Shown: piece by piece, positions 55,375 to 64,000 of the stretch
Position numbering within the stretch: position 1 is the stretch's first letter
How the letters are laid out: each line of letters starts with the position of its first letter
Assembly (NCBI GenBank): GCA_029465975.1
Contig: CM055755.1
Span: 3,421,909-3,485,908 of the forward strand
DNA from: Dallia pectoralis
Lineage: Eukaryota > Chordata > Actinopteri > Esociformes > Umbridae
Direction of reading: 5' to 3'
DNA length: 64,000 nt
Notes under the pieces: model-generated
The model's input: only the letters and a program-made list of their open reading frames with translations
Databases searched by the model: none
What the model was told of the DNA's origin: nothing
Position numbers and translations under genes: made by a program

Positions 55375-55645
55375 TAAATTACTATTCTTTTTACAAACAC
55401 AAAACCCAGGGAAAAAGTACAGATCTCTTGTGCCCCCTGCTGTAACTTTCACAACGTCACAAAACAGAGCAGTAAAGATCGGCACTCCTATAGAATTAAG
55501 AGAAACCATCTCTGTATTAGTTTACAATAGTGTTAAAACGGGCCTGTGTTAAGGTAAACCCGGTCTGTGTGAAGTGTAACCGGGCCTATGTTTTGGGAAA
55601 CTAGACCTGTGTTTAGGGAAACCAGGGCAGTGTTGATTAAAACGG
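55375..55645. repeat. Duplicated 5'-flank segment, copy B, with decayed minisatellite
   Basis: Aligns with 49321-49425 (ACCCAGGGAAAAAGTACAGA, AAAACAGAGCAGT). From about 55535 it continues with about five diverged units related to the 21-bp array (CGGGCCTGTGTTAAGGTAAA, CCGGGCCTATGTTTTGGGAA), then unique DNA. Confidence 0.85.
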
Positions 55646-57009
55646 TGTCTGTGATAAGCATAACTAAATATGACTTTTAACAACATGTACACAGTAATTG
55701 GACCAAGCTGTTTGCATTCATCATTTAGAAGAGAAAAGTAAGGACTTTTTTCAGTAAGGACTAGTCACATTTCAGTCATTTATATTCCTTGAAAATAATG
55801 CATATAATAATCGAATAATGTATTTTGTCAAATGTAAATATGGATGCTTACATACTACTGTTAAATGTTTCAGTTAGTTTTGTGTTTGTCGCTAACCAGG
55901 TTAATTAGCTTTGTCGAATAATCAGCATTTATTATGATTTAAGTGTCTGAGTATGACCAATGTGTTCTTCAGAGAATCCAAAATGTACTTTTTTGAAGCC
56001 AAAAATAAACTATAATGAAAAAGATGACAATGCATACTAGCATTGGGAATAACCTAGTTAGCAGACAGTGATTGTAGCTAAAGAACAAGCTCGCTAACTA
56101 GCTATGTTCCTAATGACAACCAGTATTCATAGACAACACATAAAAGACAAAACTTCCTGGCAGTCGTACGGTTTACAAATTTTCTGTAAGTGTCTATCCA
56201 GATTTTTTCTGTGAACTTGCGCCTGAACACCACTAGGGGTTGCTAGGGGTAAATAATTACATTTGCTTGCCTTGTCTTGTTTTTATCTCACTAGCGACCC
56301 CTTGTGGTGTCTTGGGAGTCAGTGAGACCAAGTCTGGAGAGTGTTTCAACATCAATTAGTTTGTATTTGATAAAGGCCAGGCTTTAGGGTAACAAATTAT
56401 AAAGGTAAATATAATGGCTTCAGTAGTCAGATTGTTGTTGTAATAAAATGTTTTTTTTGTTGGATTTTGCTCACCTAGTGGAGTAAGATGCTTCCTGCCC
56501 TGGTGAAAGTCGACGCTAATTTTTCCAATGGGTTTATGCCATTGGGTCAGAAGACCTTCTTCTATTTACCTAAGCTGCACATTAATTAAATGTTTTCTAT
56601 TGCCTTTTACCATTATGTACAGTTAAACAAACAAAAAATCAGAACCAACAATTGTTTCTTAGTTTGTAACATTGCAGTAGCTACTAAACTACTTAATTGT
56701 ATATATTACAACCCATTTTCCGGAATACATTGGTATACGTTTAGTCAACACCATTCGCCGATAAATCCACAGATGCAAATTAGGGCTCTATATGCAAATC
56801 AGAAGTTGAAAGAGAAGAAGTATAAATGGATAACAAGTTACTGAAAAAGGATACGGAACTACATAGGGAATATCTCAGACATTTAAATACATTTTGTAGA
56901 AAAAAGATTATTTGAAAAATTTACCAAAAATATTAACAAAGCAAATATTTACTGGACATTTTCTGCATGTAGTCTATTCTTGCTAGTAGTACAAAAACGT
57001 GCATATTAC
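55646..57009. other. AT-rich intergenic DNA
   Basis: No gene recognised. Contains a hairpin-forming inverted repeat at 56228-56309 (listed) and an ATG-initiated 84-codon frame at 56590-56844 that resembles nothing I know. Confidence 0.45.
56228..56309. repeat. Short inverted repeat / possible MITE
   Basis: Arms CACCACTAGGGGTTGCTAG (56228-56246) and CTAGCGACCCCTTGTGGTG (56291-56309) pair at 17 of 19 positions around a 44-nt loop. Confidence 0.65.
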
Positions 57010-57077
57010 CTCTTCAATTGCTGAAATGTCGTTGCTGTAAATCAGAATGCGTTGTCCGTCCAGCTTGCTTTTCTGTT
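57010..57077 (-). other. Unrecognised exon-like segment
   Basis: Flanked on the - strand by CTTAAACCTACAG acceptor-like and GAG/GTAATA donor-like signals, with an open frame QKSKLDGQRILIYSNDISAI. No family recognised. May be chance or a decayed exon. Confidence 0.2.
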
Positions 57078-58296
57078 CTGTAGGTTTAAGTAAAAAAAAT
57101 ATGTCAAAAAGCAAGTCAATGCAGTTGAAATGGGATGTACATACTACTTACCTTAAAAATACAGTTCTATAAGAATGCATATTATTTCATTATTACATTA
57201 CATAATAGTGTAGAAAGGTCCAGATCACACAAAGTGGGGCAAATGGGTCCACAGAGCAAACTGTTGAAATGTGCTTAAATCACTCCTCTTTCCTGAACTG
57301 GCTGCTTTAAGTGGGGGTTCTGACTTCTGAGATGTAGATCAATCCTTTTCCGCATATAAATCAAACGACGTTCTCGTCACCAGAGGATGAAGTGCGCCCA
57401 GAGTGGGGCCGTGGGTGTGTCGTCATAATGTCGTCACCTGTAGTGGACACATGGGGGCGTGACGAGATGAATGTCTACCTACACATATTGAGATATACGT
57501 AATGCACCACTCTATAGGTTTCACATGAACAAAATGTCTTTTTATATGAAATATTCTGGAAATTATTGATTTCAGCACAAGATACATTGTAGAGTGTAGT
57601 CTATAAATGTCTGTAATAGAGTAAAAATGCTGGGAAAAAAACATTGTAAAAAAAAAAATTATACTCACATGGAGATAAACTTTTGAGAGAGATAATGCCC
57701 GGATCTCAACCCACTGGACAAAGTGGACAACTGGATATGTAAACCAGAGAGACAGCGCCAGATAATTACAATGTTTCATTTGATAATAAATAGGTTTTAG
57801 ATTTATACTTTTTCTGATATTGTCATTTTGCTTTTCATTGATTGTTAAAGAAACTCAATGAAAAGTGAAAATCATTCTACAAGGGGACAACTTTTGCATA
57901 ATTTCATTTGAATATAAAATACTTTCTGGGTGTTATAAAAAAATCCTGAAATGAAAAATAAATTGTTTGTTACCAAGAACTTTTATAATGATTGCCATAT
58001 AAACAACCTTTATGCATTAGTTTTCAGGAAAGTCATGAATCACAATCAATCTGAAAAAACGGAATGGAATATTTGAATGCAATTGTCTCTTTTATTACTT
58101 TTCAGTAACATTTACAATCTTATAAATTGGGTTATGATAAAGATAAAGCCTGTGAGTGAATCAAAGATGGGTTATTGTCCGGAGACTTTGTAGTTTCCAA
58201 AAAAATCCAAGTTCCAAAACTAAAAATGTCACACATTATGACATGATTTGGTAGCAGTCTGTTGAATGTCGTAATATAAAACCATATTTTACTTGT

Positions 58297-58584
58297 TCAA
58301 TAACTGACATCTTCTAATATTTCTTCTAAATGGTCTCGAATCTCTCGGAGACTTTTCTTGAAGTTCAAATGACAGATGTTGAGGTGGTCTGTTGATTTCA
58401 TTGGGGTAAAACCATTTGCGGTTGTTTTGAGCATCGAATGTTGTTTTAAACTTGGTTTTCCAAATCCCTCCATTACTGTGAGAACCAGTTTTTTGTTCAA
58501 TGTATTGTCCTCAACGAATAACCCATCAATAAATAACCCATCAATTAGTGGATTTGATGCATAAACAAAATTGGGAAGTGACAT
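58297..58584 (-). other. 95-codon ORF of unknown nature
   Basis: Starts ATG (MSLPNFVYASNPLIDGLFID) and ends EEILEDVSY stop, with AATAAA on the same strand at 58096-58091. A short internal duplication (IDGLFIDGLF) is visible. I do not recognise it; in an AT-rich region a frame of this length can occur by chance. Confidence 0.2.
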
Positions 58585-58655
58585 GAGATCACATCACTTA
58601 ATGTGTAAAAAAGCCCCAATAAAATGCCATTGGTCAGTCGCATTGTCTTGAGGGA

Positions 58656-58747
58656 TTAAAGATCACGCTTTTTTACTATACCTTTTATGGAGGTTCCTCG
58701 CTTTGGTGTAATATAATCTGCTGTCTCGGAAGGTGATGTGAGATAAC
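58656..58747 (-). other. Unrecognised possible terminal exon
   Basis: After TCTTCTTGTAG acceptor-like sequence the - strand reads YLTSPSETADYITPKRGTSI and ends KKRDL stop. Two tyrosines in YLTS and YITP context suggest a signalling tail, but no upstream exon was found and no family is recognised. Confidence 0.2.
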
Positions 58748-58810
58748 CTACAAGAAGATTGGTCAATTATACACAAAGTGATACAGATTAAAGAGAAAAT
58801 GATCTAAAAA

Positions 58811-58945
58811 AAAACACACCAGCGTGTCCACATCAGAACGGATAACAAGCATTACATAATTTATTCGAATGATGTCGTCAATGACCAGACATATGATAAT
58901 AGAAAATCTATAAAAGTTACTGTTAACGCAGAATTTGCCTTTTAA
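58811..58945 (+). other. Unrecognised open segment
   Basis: Reads THQRVHIRTDNKHYIIYSND then VVNDQTYDNRKSIKVTVNAE and stop. A possible acceptor (CACATCAG) lies at 58829-58836. Shares IYSND with the - strand segment at 57010 using different codons. Function unknown. Confidence 0.18.
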
Positions 58946-59304
58946 TATATTTGCTTCTTAGATATATATTAATTTAATTTGGCATCCTGATTAAATTGAT
59001 AATATGTTTGTTAAGAGGTTATAACATAAAAATATTTTATTTATAAAATATTGTTTCCAATAATGTGTTAAAAATAAATTTGGGATTTATCCTACTCTTT
59101 TTTAACCTGCGTACTGATTATGTTTTTTTCTGTGTTTACCTTAGTTCTAGTAAGATCAACAAGTTAGTTAAACCTAACCATCAGATTTACCATTTAGAAT
59201 CAGCCACAACTTCAGTTCTTGCCGCTCAGGAGACTGAATATTTAAGCAGTTTCCTATGGAACACAGCACAGGACCAATGCAATGATTTAGAGTGTAGAAT
59301 AAAT

Positions 59305-59440
59305 ATTTAAGCAATAAAGCAGATGCTTATATCCAGATTTACTTACAGTAACAGGTGGATACTACATAATCTCTCCCCCGTGGGAAACCAACCCACAAAC
59401 CTGACGTTCTGCCCTTATCAAGTGAGCTATACAGAACCTA
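59305..59440 (-). mobile_element. tRNA-derived SINE
   Basis: On the - strand: A-box-like TATAGCTCACTTGATAAGGG, B-box-like GGGTTGGTTTCCCAC, then TACTGTAAGTAAATCTGGAT plus ATAAGCATCTGC, the conserved core/tail of widespread fish tRNA-SINEs. Contiguous with one copy of the compound repeat at 59440-59680. Confidence 0.7.
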
Positions 59441-59690
59441 TGAGGTTCTGTGGTTAATGGTGTTTACTGCATCTAGTCTGGTAAAGTGTGTTTTTTCAGT
59501 GCATGGAGAGATTGAGCGGAAGAGCTCAAACAGCACAGCTCTCATTCAACATGCCCCCACATACTGCCCTCACATCACACCCACTCACAATGCCATGAAT
59601 ACACATACGTACACGCACCCACACAAACACAAATACACATACGTACACGCACCCACACAAACACAAACCTACACATCCATATTATTATTA
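59440..59690. repeat. Compound interspersed repeat (one of five copies)
   Basis: The shared body contains ACTGCATCTAGTCTGGTAAA, GTGTGGTTTCCTCAG and GGAAGAGCTCAAACAACACA and ends in a variable CA-rich tail. Copies at about 43762-43990, 52440-52660, 59440-59690, 61435-61680 and 62148-62410, all in the same orientation. Confidence 0.8.
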
Positions 59691-59699
59691 TGAATTTAA

Positions 59700-59800
59700 T
59701 TTAACCCTTATTTAACAACAAGTTCTCATTTGCAACGGCGACCCTGGGAGCAGCTGGGATTTGAACCCAGGACATCATACACACAAAGCATGCACTATAC
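59700..59800 (-). mobile_element. tRNA-SINE that seeds the 21-bp array
   Basis: On the - strand: GATTCAGTTGGTATAGTGCA (A-box-like), CTGGGTTCAAATCCCAG (B box), then TTGCAAATGAGAACTTGTTG, the SINE tail type also seen at 16965-17035. The array to the right repeats the A-box side. Confidence 0.7.
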
Positions 59801-61185
59801 CAACTGAATCCACTGATCTACCAACTGAATCCACTGAGCTACCAACTGAATCCACTGATCTACCAACTGAATCCACTGAGCTACCAACTGAATCCACTGA
59901 TCTACCAACTGAATCCACTGAGCTGCCAACTGAATCCACTGAGCTGCCAACTGAATCCACTGAGCTACCAACTGAATCCACTGATCTGCCAACTGAATCC
60001 ACTGATCTACCAACTGAATCCACTGAGCTACCAACTGAATCCACTGATCTATCAACTGAATCCACTGATCTGCCAACTGAATCCACTGAGCTACCAACTG
60101 AATCCACTGAGCTGCCAACTGAATCCACTGATCTGCCAACTGAATCCACTGATCTACCAACTGAATCCACTGAGCTACCAACTGAATCAACTGAGCTACC
60201 AACTGAATCCACTGATCTACCAACTGAATCCACTGAGCTGCCAACTGAATCCACTGAGCTGCCAACTGAATCCACTGATCTGCCAACTGAATCCACTGAG
60301 CTACCAACTGAATCCACTGAGCTACCAACTGAATCCACTGAGCTACCAACTGAATCCACTGATCTGCCAACTGAATCCACTGATCTGCCAACTGAATCCA
60401 CTGAGCTACCAACTGAATCCACTGAGCTACCAACTGAATCCACTGAGCTACCAACTGAATCCACTGAGCTACCAACTGAATCCACTGAGCTACCAACTGA
60501 ATCCACTGATCTGCCAACTGAATCCACTGATCTACCAACTGAATCCACTGATCTACCAACTGAATCCACTGATCTACCAACTGAATCCACTGATCTACCA
60601 ACTGAATCCACTGATCTACCAACTGAATCCACTGATCTACCAACTGAATCCACTGATCTGCCAACTGAATCCACTGATCTACCAACTGAATCCACTGAGC
60701 TCCCAACTGAATCCACTGATCTACCAACTGAATCCACTGATCTACCAACTGAATCCACTGAGCTACCAACTGAATCCACTGATCTACCAACTGAATCCAC
60801 TGAGCTGCCAACTGAATCCACTGATCTACCAACTGAATCCACTGAGCTACCAACTGAATCCACTGATCTATCAACTGAATCCACTGATCTACCAACTGAA
60901 TCCACTGATCTACCAACTGAATCCACTGATCTACCAACTGAATCCACTGATCTACCAACTGAATCCACTGAGCTACCAACTGAATCCACTGAGCTACCAA
61001 CTGAATCCACTGATCTGCCAACTGAATCCACTGATCTACCAACTGAATCCACTGAGCTACCAACTGAATCCACTGAGCTGCCAACTGAATCCACTGATCT
61101 GCCAACTGAATCCACTGATCTACCAACTGAATCCACTGAGCTTCCAACTGAATCCACTGATCTACCAACTGAATCCACTGATCTT
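59795..61185. repeat. 21-bp minisatellite, about 66 copies
   Basis: Unit CTACCAACTGAATCCACTGA plus T or GC-variant (GATCTA, GAGCTA, GAGCTG, GATCTG). The rigid 21-bp period leaves three long frames open (486 codons on +, 467 and 472 on -), all plain heptamer repeats. The - strand unit carries CAGTTGGTAG, the core of a tRNA A box. Confidence 0.96.
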
Positions 61186-62360
61186 TGTTGTTTTTATGGA
61201 AGTACAAATACATTCTATTGAAATAGCCTACATAAAACAGCGCTAACTGACGAGATATTGCAAGTAACTGTTTAGTAGTGAATGTATTTTTTGTATGATT
61301 TTAGTGGCTCCGACCGAAGTAAATTAATCTGTACCATAGACCGATTGGAAAATACAAATGTACACTTGATAAGATTTGTCAACTCAACCCCATGGAAATC
61401 CAACTCACAAACCAGACGTCCGCTCCTACCGTGTGAGCCAGAACCTTTGATGAGCAATGACTGTGGTCAATGGTGTTTACTTCATCTAGTCTGGTAAAGT
61501 GTAGTTTCCTCAGAAAACAGACGGAGTGGAAGAGCTCAAACAACACAGTTCTCAATCGACACAACCAACCTCCACACAAACAAACACCCATACCACCTTC
61601 ACACCCTCACACACTCACACTACCGGTACACACTAACACACACACACACACATACATACACACACAACTAAAAGTAAAAACATAAAGTAAAAACATAAAA
61701 TCCAGATGTCTACCTCAAATGTTTTGCTTTTTTATTGCTTGTTTATTTGCTAGAAGTATAATAAAAATCGAACACTGTAAAAAAAAATCTGTATTTGTAC
61801 AGCAAATCACTGTAATATGAAAAGTGTGGGACTGTATAAAATAATTTACATAATTTTACTGTATATATGGTGACATTCTGGGTAAAATGTAACTGTTTTG
61901 GAGACAATTACAAAACTGTGTATGCTACCGTAGGTAAAGTACAGTAACAATTCAGTATTGGATTTGTTATCGCTAACTACTTAAAACATAAGGCTTAAGG
62001 CATGTACACAAATTCAATAATAGCTAGGTAAATATAGTCATATCCTTACACCGTTGACTAGTTTAGGTTTGGTTCCTGACAATTATATATTTTAAATCAT
62101 ATGAGTTTTGCATTTTACTGCACAAACCAGACGTCCGGTCGTGTCAAGTGAGCTATACAGCACCTTTGATGAGCAATGACTGTGGTCAATGCATGGTGTT
62201 TACTGCATCTAGTCTGGCAAAGTGTGGTTTACTAAAAAAAAAAAAAAGGAGTGGAAGAGCTCAAACAACACAGTTCTCATACTACACAACCAACCTTCAC
62301 ACAAACAAGCACCCATACCACCTTTACCCCCTCACACACTCACACTACCGTTACACACTA

Positions 62361-62391
<31 letters not shown>

Positions 62392-62502
62392 TATATATAT
62401 ATACATACACACCAGTGGCGGTCAAGTTAGGCATCTTCAAGTTATGTTCTTATGTTCAAATGTAGCAATAATCAAATTAGACTCGTATTGGCTCACATAA
62501 GT
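61186..62502. other. Intergenic, repeats only
   Basis: Two further copies of the compound repeat with tRNA-like head pieces (61380-61680, 62105-62410). ACATAAAACAGCGCTAACT at about 61230 recurs near 63050. No gene seen. Confidence 0.5.
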
Positions 62503-62870
62503 CCTGTCTCCCTCCAACTGTGGACCCACATCAGTTTGCCTATCGTCCTAACAGGTCTACTGAGGACACCATCTCCACTACTGTCCACTCTGCCCTGACC
62601 CACCTGGACAAAACCAATACCTATGTGAGGATGCTGTTCATAGACTTCCGTTCAGCATTCAATACAGTGAATACTCCATGACCATGGGATCAGCCCCTCT
62701 TTTTGCCACTGGACTCTTGACTTCCTAAACAAAAGACCTCAGTCTGTCAGGTTGGACCACCTCACCTCCTCCACCCTGACCCTGAACACCGGTGTCCCAC
62801 AGGGCTGTGTGCTTAGCCCACTCTTGCACTCCCTCTTCACCCACGAATGTGTACGTCTACACAGATCTAA
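62503..62870 (+). pseudogene. Degraded LINE reverse transcriptase fragment
   Basis: Pieces in shifting frames: DPHQFAYRPNRSTEDTISTT, YVRMLFIDFRSAFNTVN, then NTGVPQGCVLSPLLHSLFT. These match the order of blocks in L2/CR1-type non-LTR reverse transcriptases, but the catalytic 'Y.DD' part is missing and the frame is broken. Inactive. Confidence 0.8.
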
Positions 62871-63645
62871 TACTATTGTCAAGTTTGCATAAAATACCAC
62901 ATTTGTGTGTCTGATCAGGGACAATAATGACAAAAAAACAAATACCACCTTGCCCATTATGGGACCCAGAACATCAAAGAGAAAATACAAAATCAAAAGG
63001 AAGTCAACAGGCAAAGTAGTTTATTTTTAGTTTATTCTATTAAAATACATAAAACAGCGCTAACTAGCAGCGAGCAATGTTTGAATGTAACATGTGACAT
63101 TTTTTCCCTGGATCAAGTATACAATCCTACTCAGACACATAAAAATAAATAACTCTTAACATCTAAAGCTTTGCACTGCAGATCCTTCTCACCAGATAAA
63201 ACTACATTCAACTGGTTCTTGTTTGATCTTGAGTTAAACAGTGACTATTGATAGCTAGATGTGCTAGCAACCACCATGAAAAATACCTTGAAACGGTCCA
63301 TTCAGAAAACACAGAACATACATATATTATGTTTGTTCTTCACAATGAAAGTCATCTGTATAATACTTAAATTTCTACTTTTAATCTGAAAAAAACAACC
63401 ACCAACTTTTTCTTTGGTTTGTTGCTCAGCTAAGCCTGTACAGTCCTCTCCAAGGTCATCATGACTGGACAAGTAAAATACCTGCAAACCTCCTGAAGTT
63501 GTCTATACAGGACAAACATTATCACAGGTGAGCCTTTCCAGCATGAAACTTTTTCTAAATATTGACTTTTGGTGACTGTTGTCGCTGGTGAGTGCTTCTA
63601 ACATTTGGCCACGACTCAGCTTGAGATTAAATCAAAACTAAATGA
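62871..63645. other. Intergenic / 3' UTR of the third CD3 epsilon copy
   Basis: No coding sequence recognised. On the - strand it follows the stop of the partial CD3 epsilon copy, so part of it is likely 3' UTR. Confidence 0.4.
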
Positions 63646-63708
63646 TTATTTTGTCTCATTCTTGTGGGTAGCGTAGATATCTTTGCCACGGGCTCCAAGT
63701 CTGAGTGG
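63646..63708 (-). CDS. cd3e: CD3 epsilon paralogue, last exon only (gene runs off the window)
   Basis: After TTTCATTACAG on the - strand: PLRLGARGKDIYATHKNETK and stop (20 codons plus stop). Aligns with the last exon of the intact copy (PLRPGNRSKDIYATHRNG) and keeps the acceptor phase, so it supplies the second half of a YE|PL...YATH tail. No exon 4 match is seen up to 64000, so the rest lies to the right. Whether the full gene is intact cannot be seen here. Confidence 0.8.
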   Translation of the reverse strand, partial: PLRLGARGKDIYATHKNETK

Positions 63709-64000
63709 CTGTAATGAAAAAAATGTTTAATAATGACTTTACAAATGTATCTATGAGTTGAAAGATCAATCAAACTGACAAAATGTGGGTAACACTGTGT
63801 CCTGCCATAGACATACGACCTGTCAGAAATGACACTGACATGGAAGTAATACGGTGATCCATACTGCAGCAGTACATGTGCATGGGAATGGCAGGACCCC
63901 CTACACAGTCACACACATATGTTTGAGTCAAAGCTAAAGTGTTTTTTATAATTATTATTCAGAGAAATATTGTTATTTCTGTGTGCAAGACTATAACCTT

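Noticed and set aside
59761..61221. Open frames of 467-486 codons on both strands
   Set aside because: All arise from the same 21-bp array; three frames open over the same DNA is typical of a repeat, not of a gene.

Overview
This window is vertebrate nuclear DNA, almost certainly from a teleost fish. It holds multi-exon genes with GT/AG introns, one combined CD3 gamma/delta gene instead of separate gamma and delta genes, tRNA-derived fish SINE fragments, Tc1-like transposon remnants and very many minisatellites. The SINE tails and Tc1 ends resemble those I know from salmonid- and pike-like fishes, but the species cannot be fixed from sequence alone. There are no bacterial features, rRNA genes or intact tRNA genes.

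Layout. (1) About 1.18-24.75 kb, + strand: complete sik3 (salt-inducible kinase 3), 24 coding exons that join without a frame break into 1265 codons plus stop, followed by a probable 3 kb 3' UTR. (2) About 28.47-37.51 kb, + strand: tmem25, an immunoglobulin-superfamily membrane protein. Its first intron holds a 3.9 kb array of a 54-bp repeat. (3) 39.97-43.15 kb, + strand: CD3 gamma/delta, 6 exons, 172 aa. (4) 48.66-45.94 kb, - strand: CD3 epsilon, 5 exons, 172 aa, tail-to-tail with CD3 gamma/delta. (5) 49.3-55.7 kb: a second CD3 epsilon unit, dead. Exons 1-2 and the promoter are recognisable on the - strand at 53.1-54.0 kb, but the start codon, frame, one acceptor and exons 3-5 are gone. (6) 55.7-63.6 kb: repeat-rich DNA with SINEs, a LINE fragment, a 1.4 kb array of 21-bp units and a few unrecognised splice-framed open segments. 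(7) 63.65-63.71 kb, - strand: the last exon of a third CD3 epsilon copy whose body lies beyond the right edge.

How the genes work together: CD3 gamma/delta and CD3 epsilon are the signalling partners of the T-cell receptor. Both proteins here keep the short Ig fold, the membrane-proximal CxxC, an acidic residue in the membrane segment and an ITAM-type tail. tmem25 and sik3 are neighbours by conserved synteny (all lie on 11q23 in human) and need not share a pathway.

The most notable signals are: the tandem CD3 epsilon family with one dead copy; two minisatellites that are expanded around the live copy but present as one to five decayed units at matching places in the dead copy; an ETS plus RUNX promoter block kept in both; a non-canonical second half of the CD3 epsilon ITAM; two minisatellites apparently grown out of tRNA-SINE promoter segments; and arrays and duplications sitting on sik3 splice sites.
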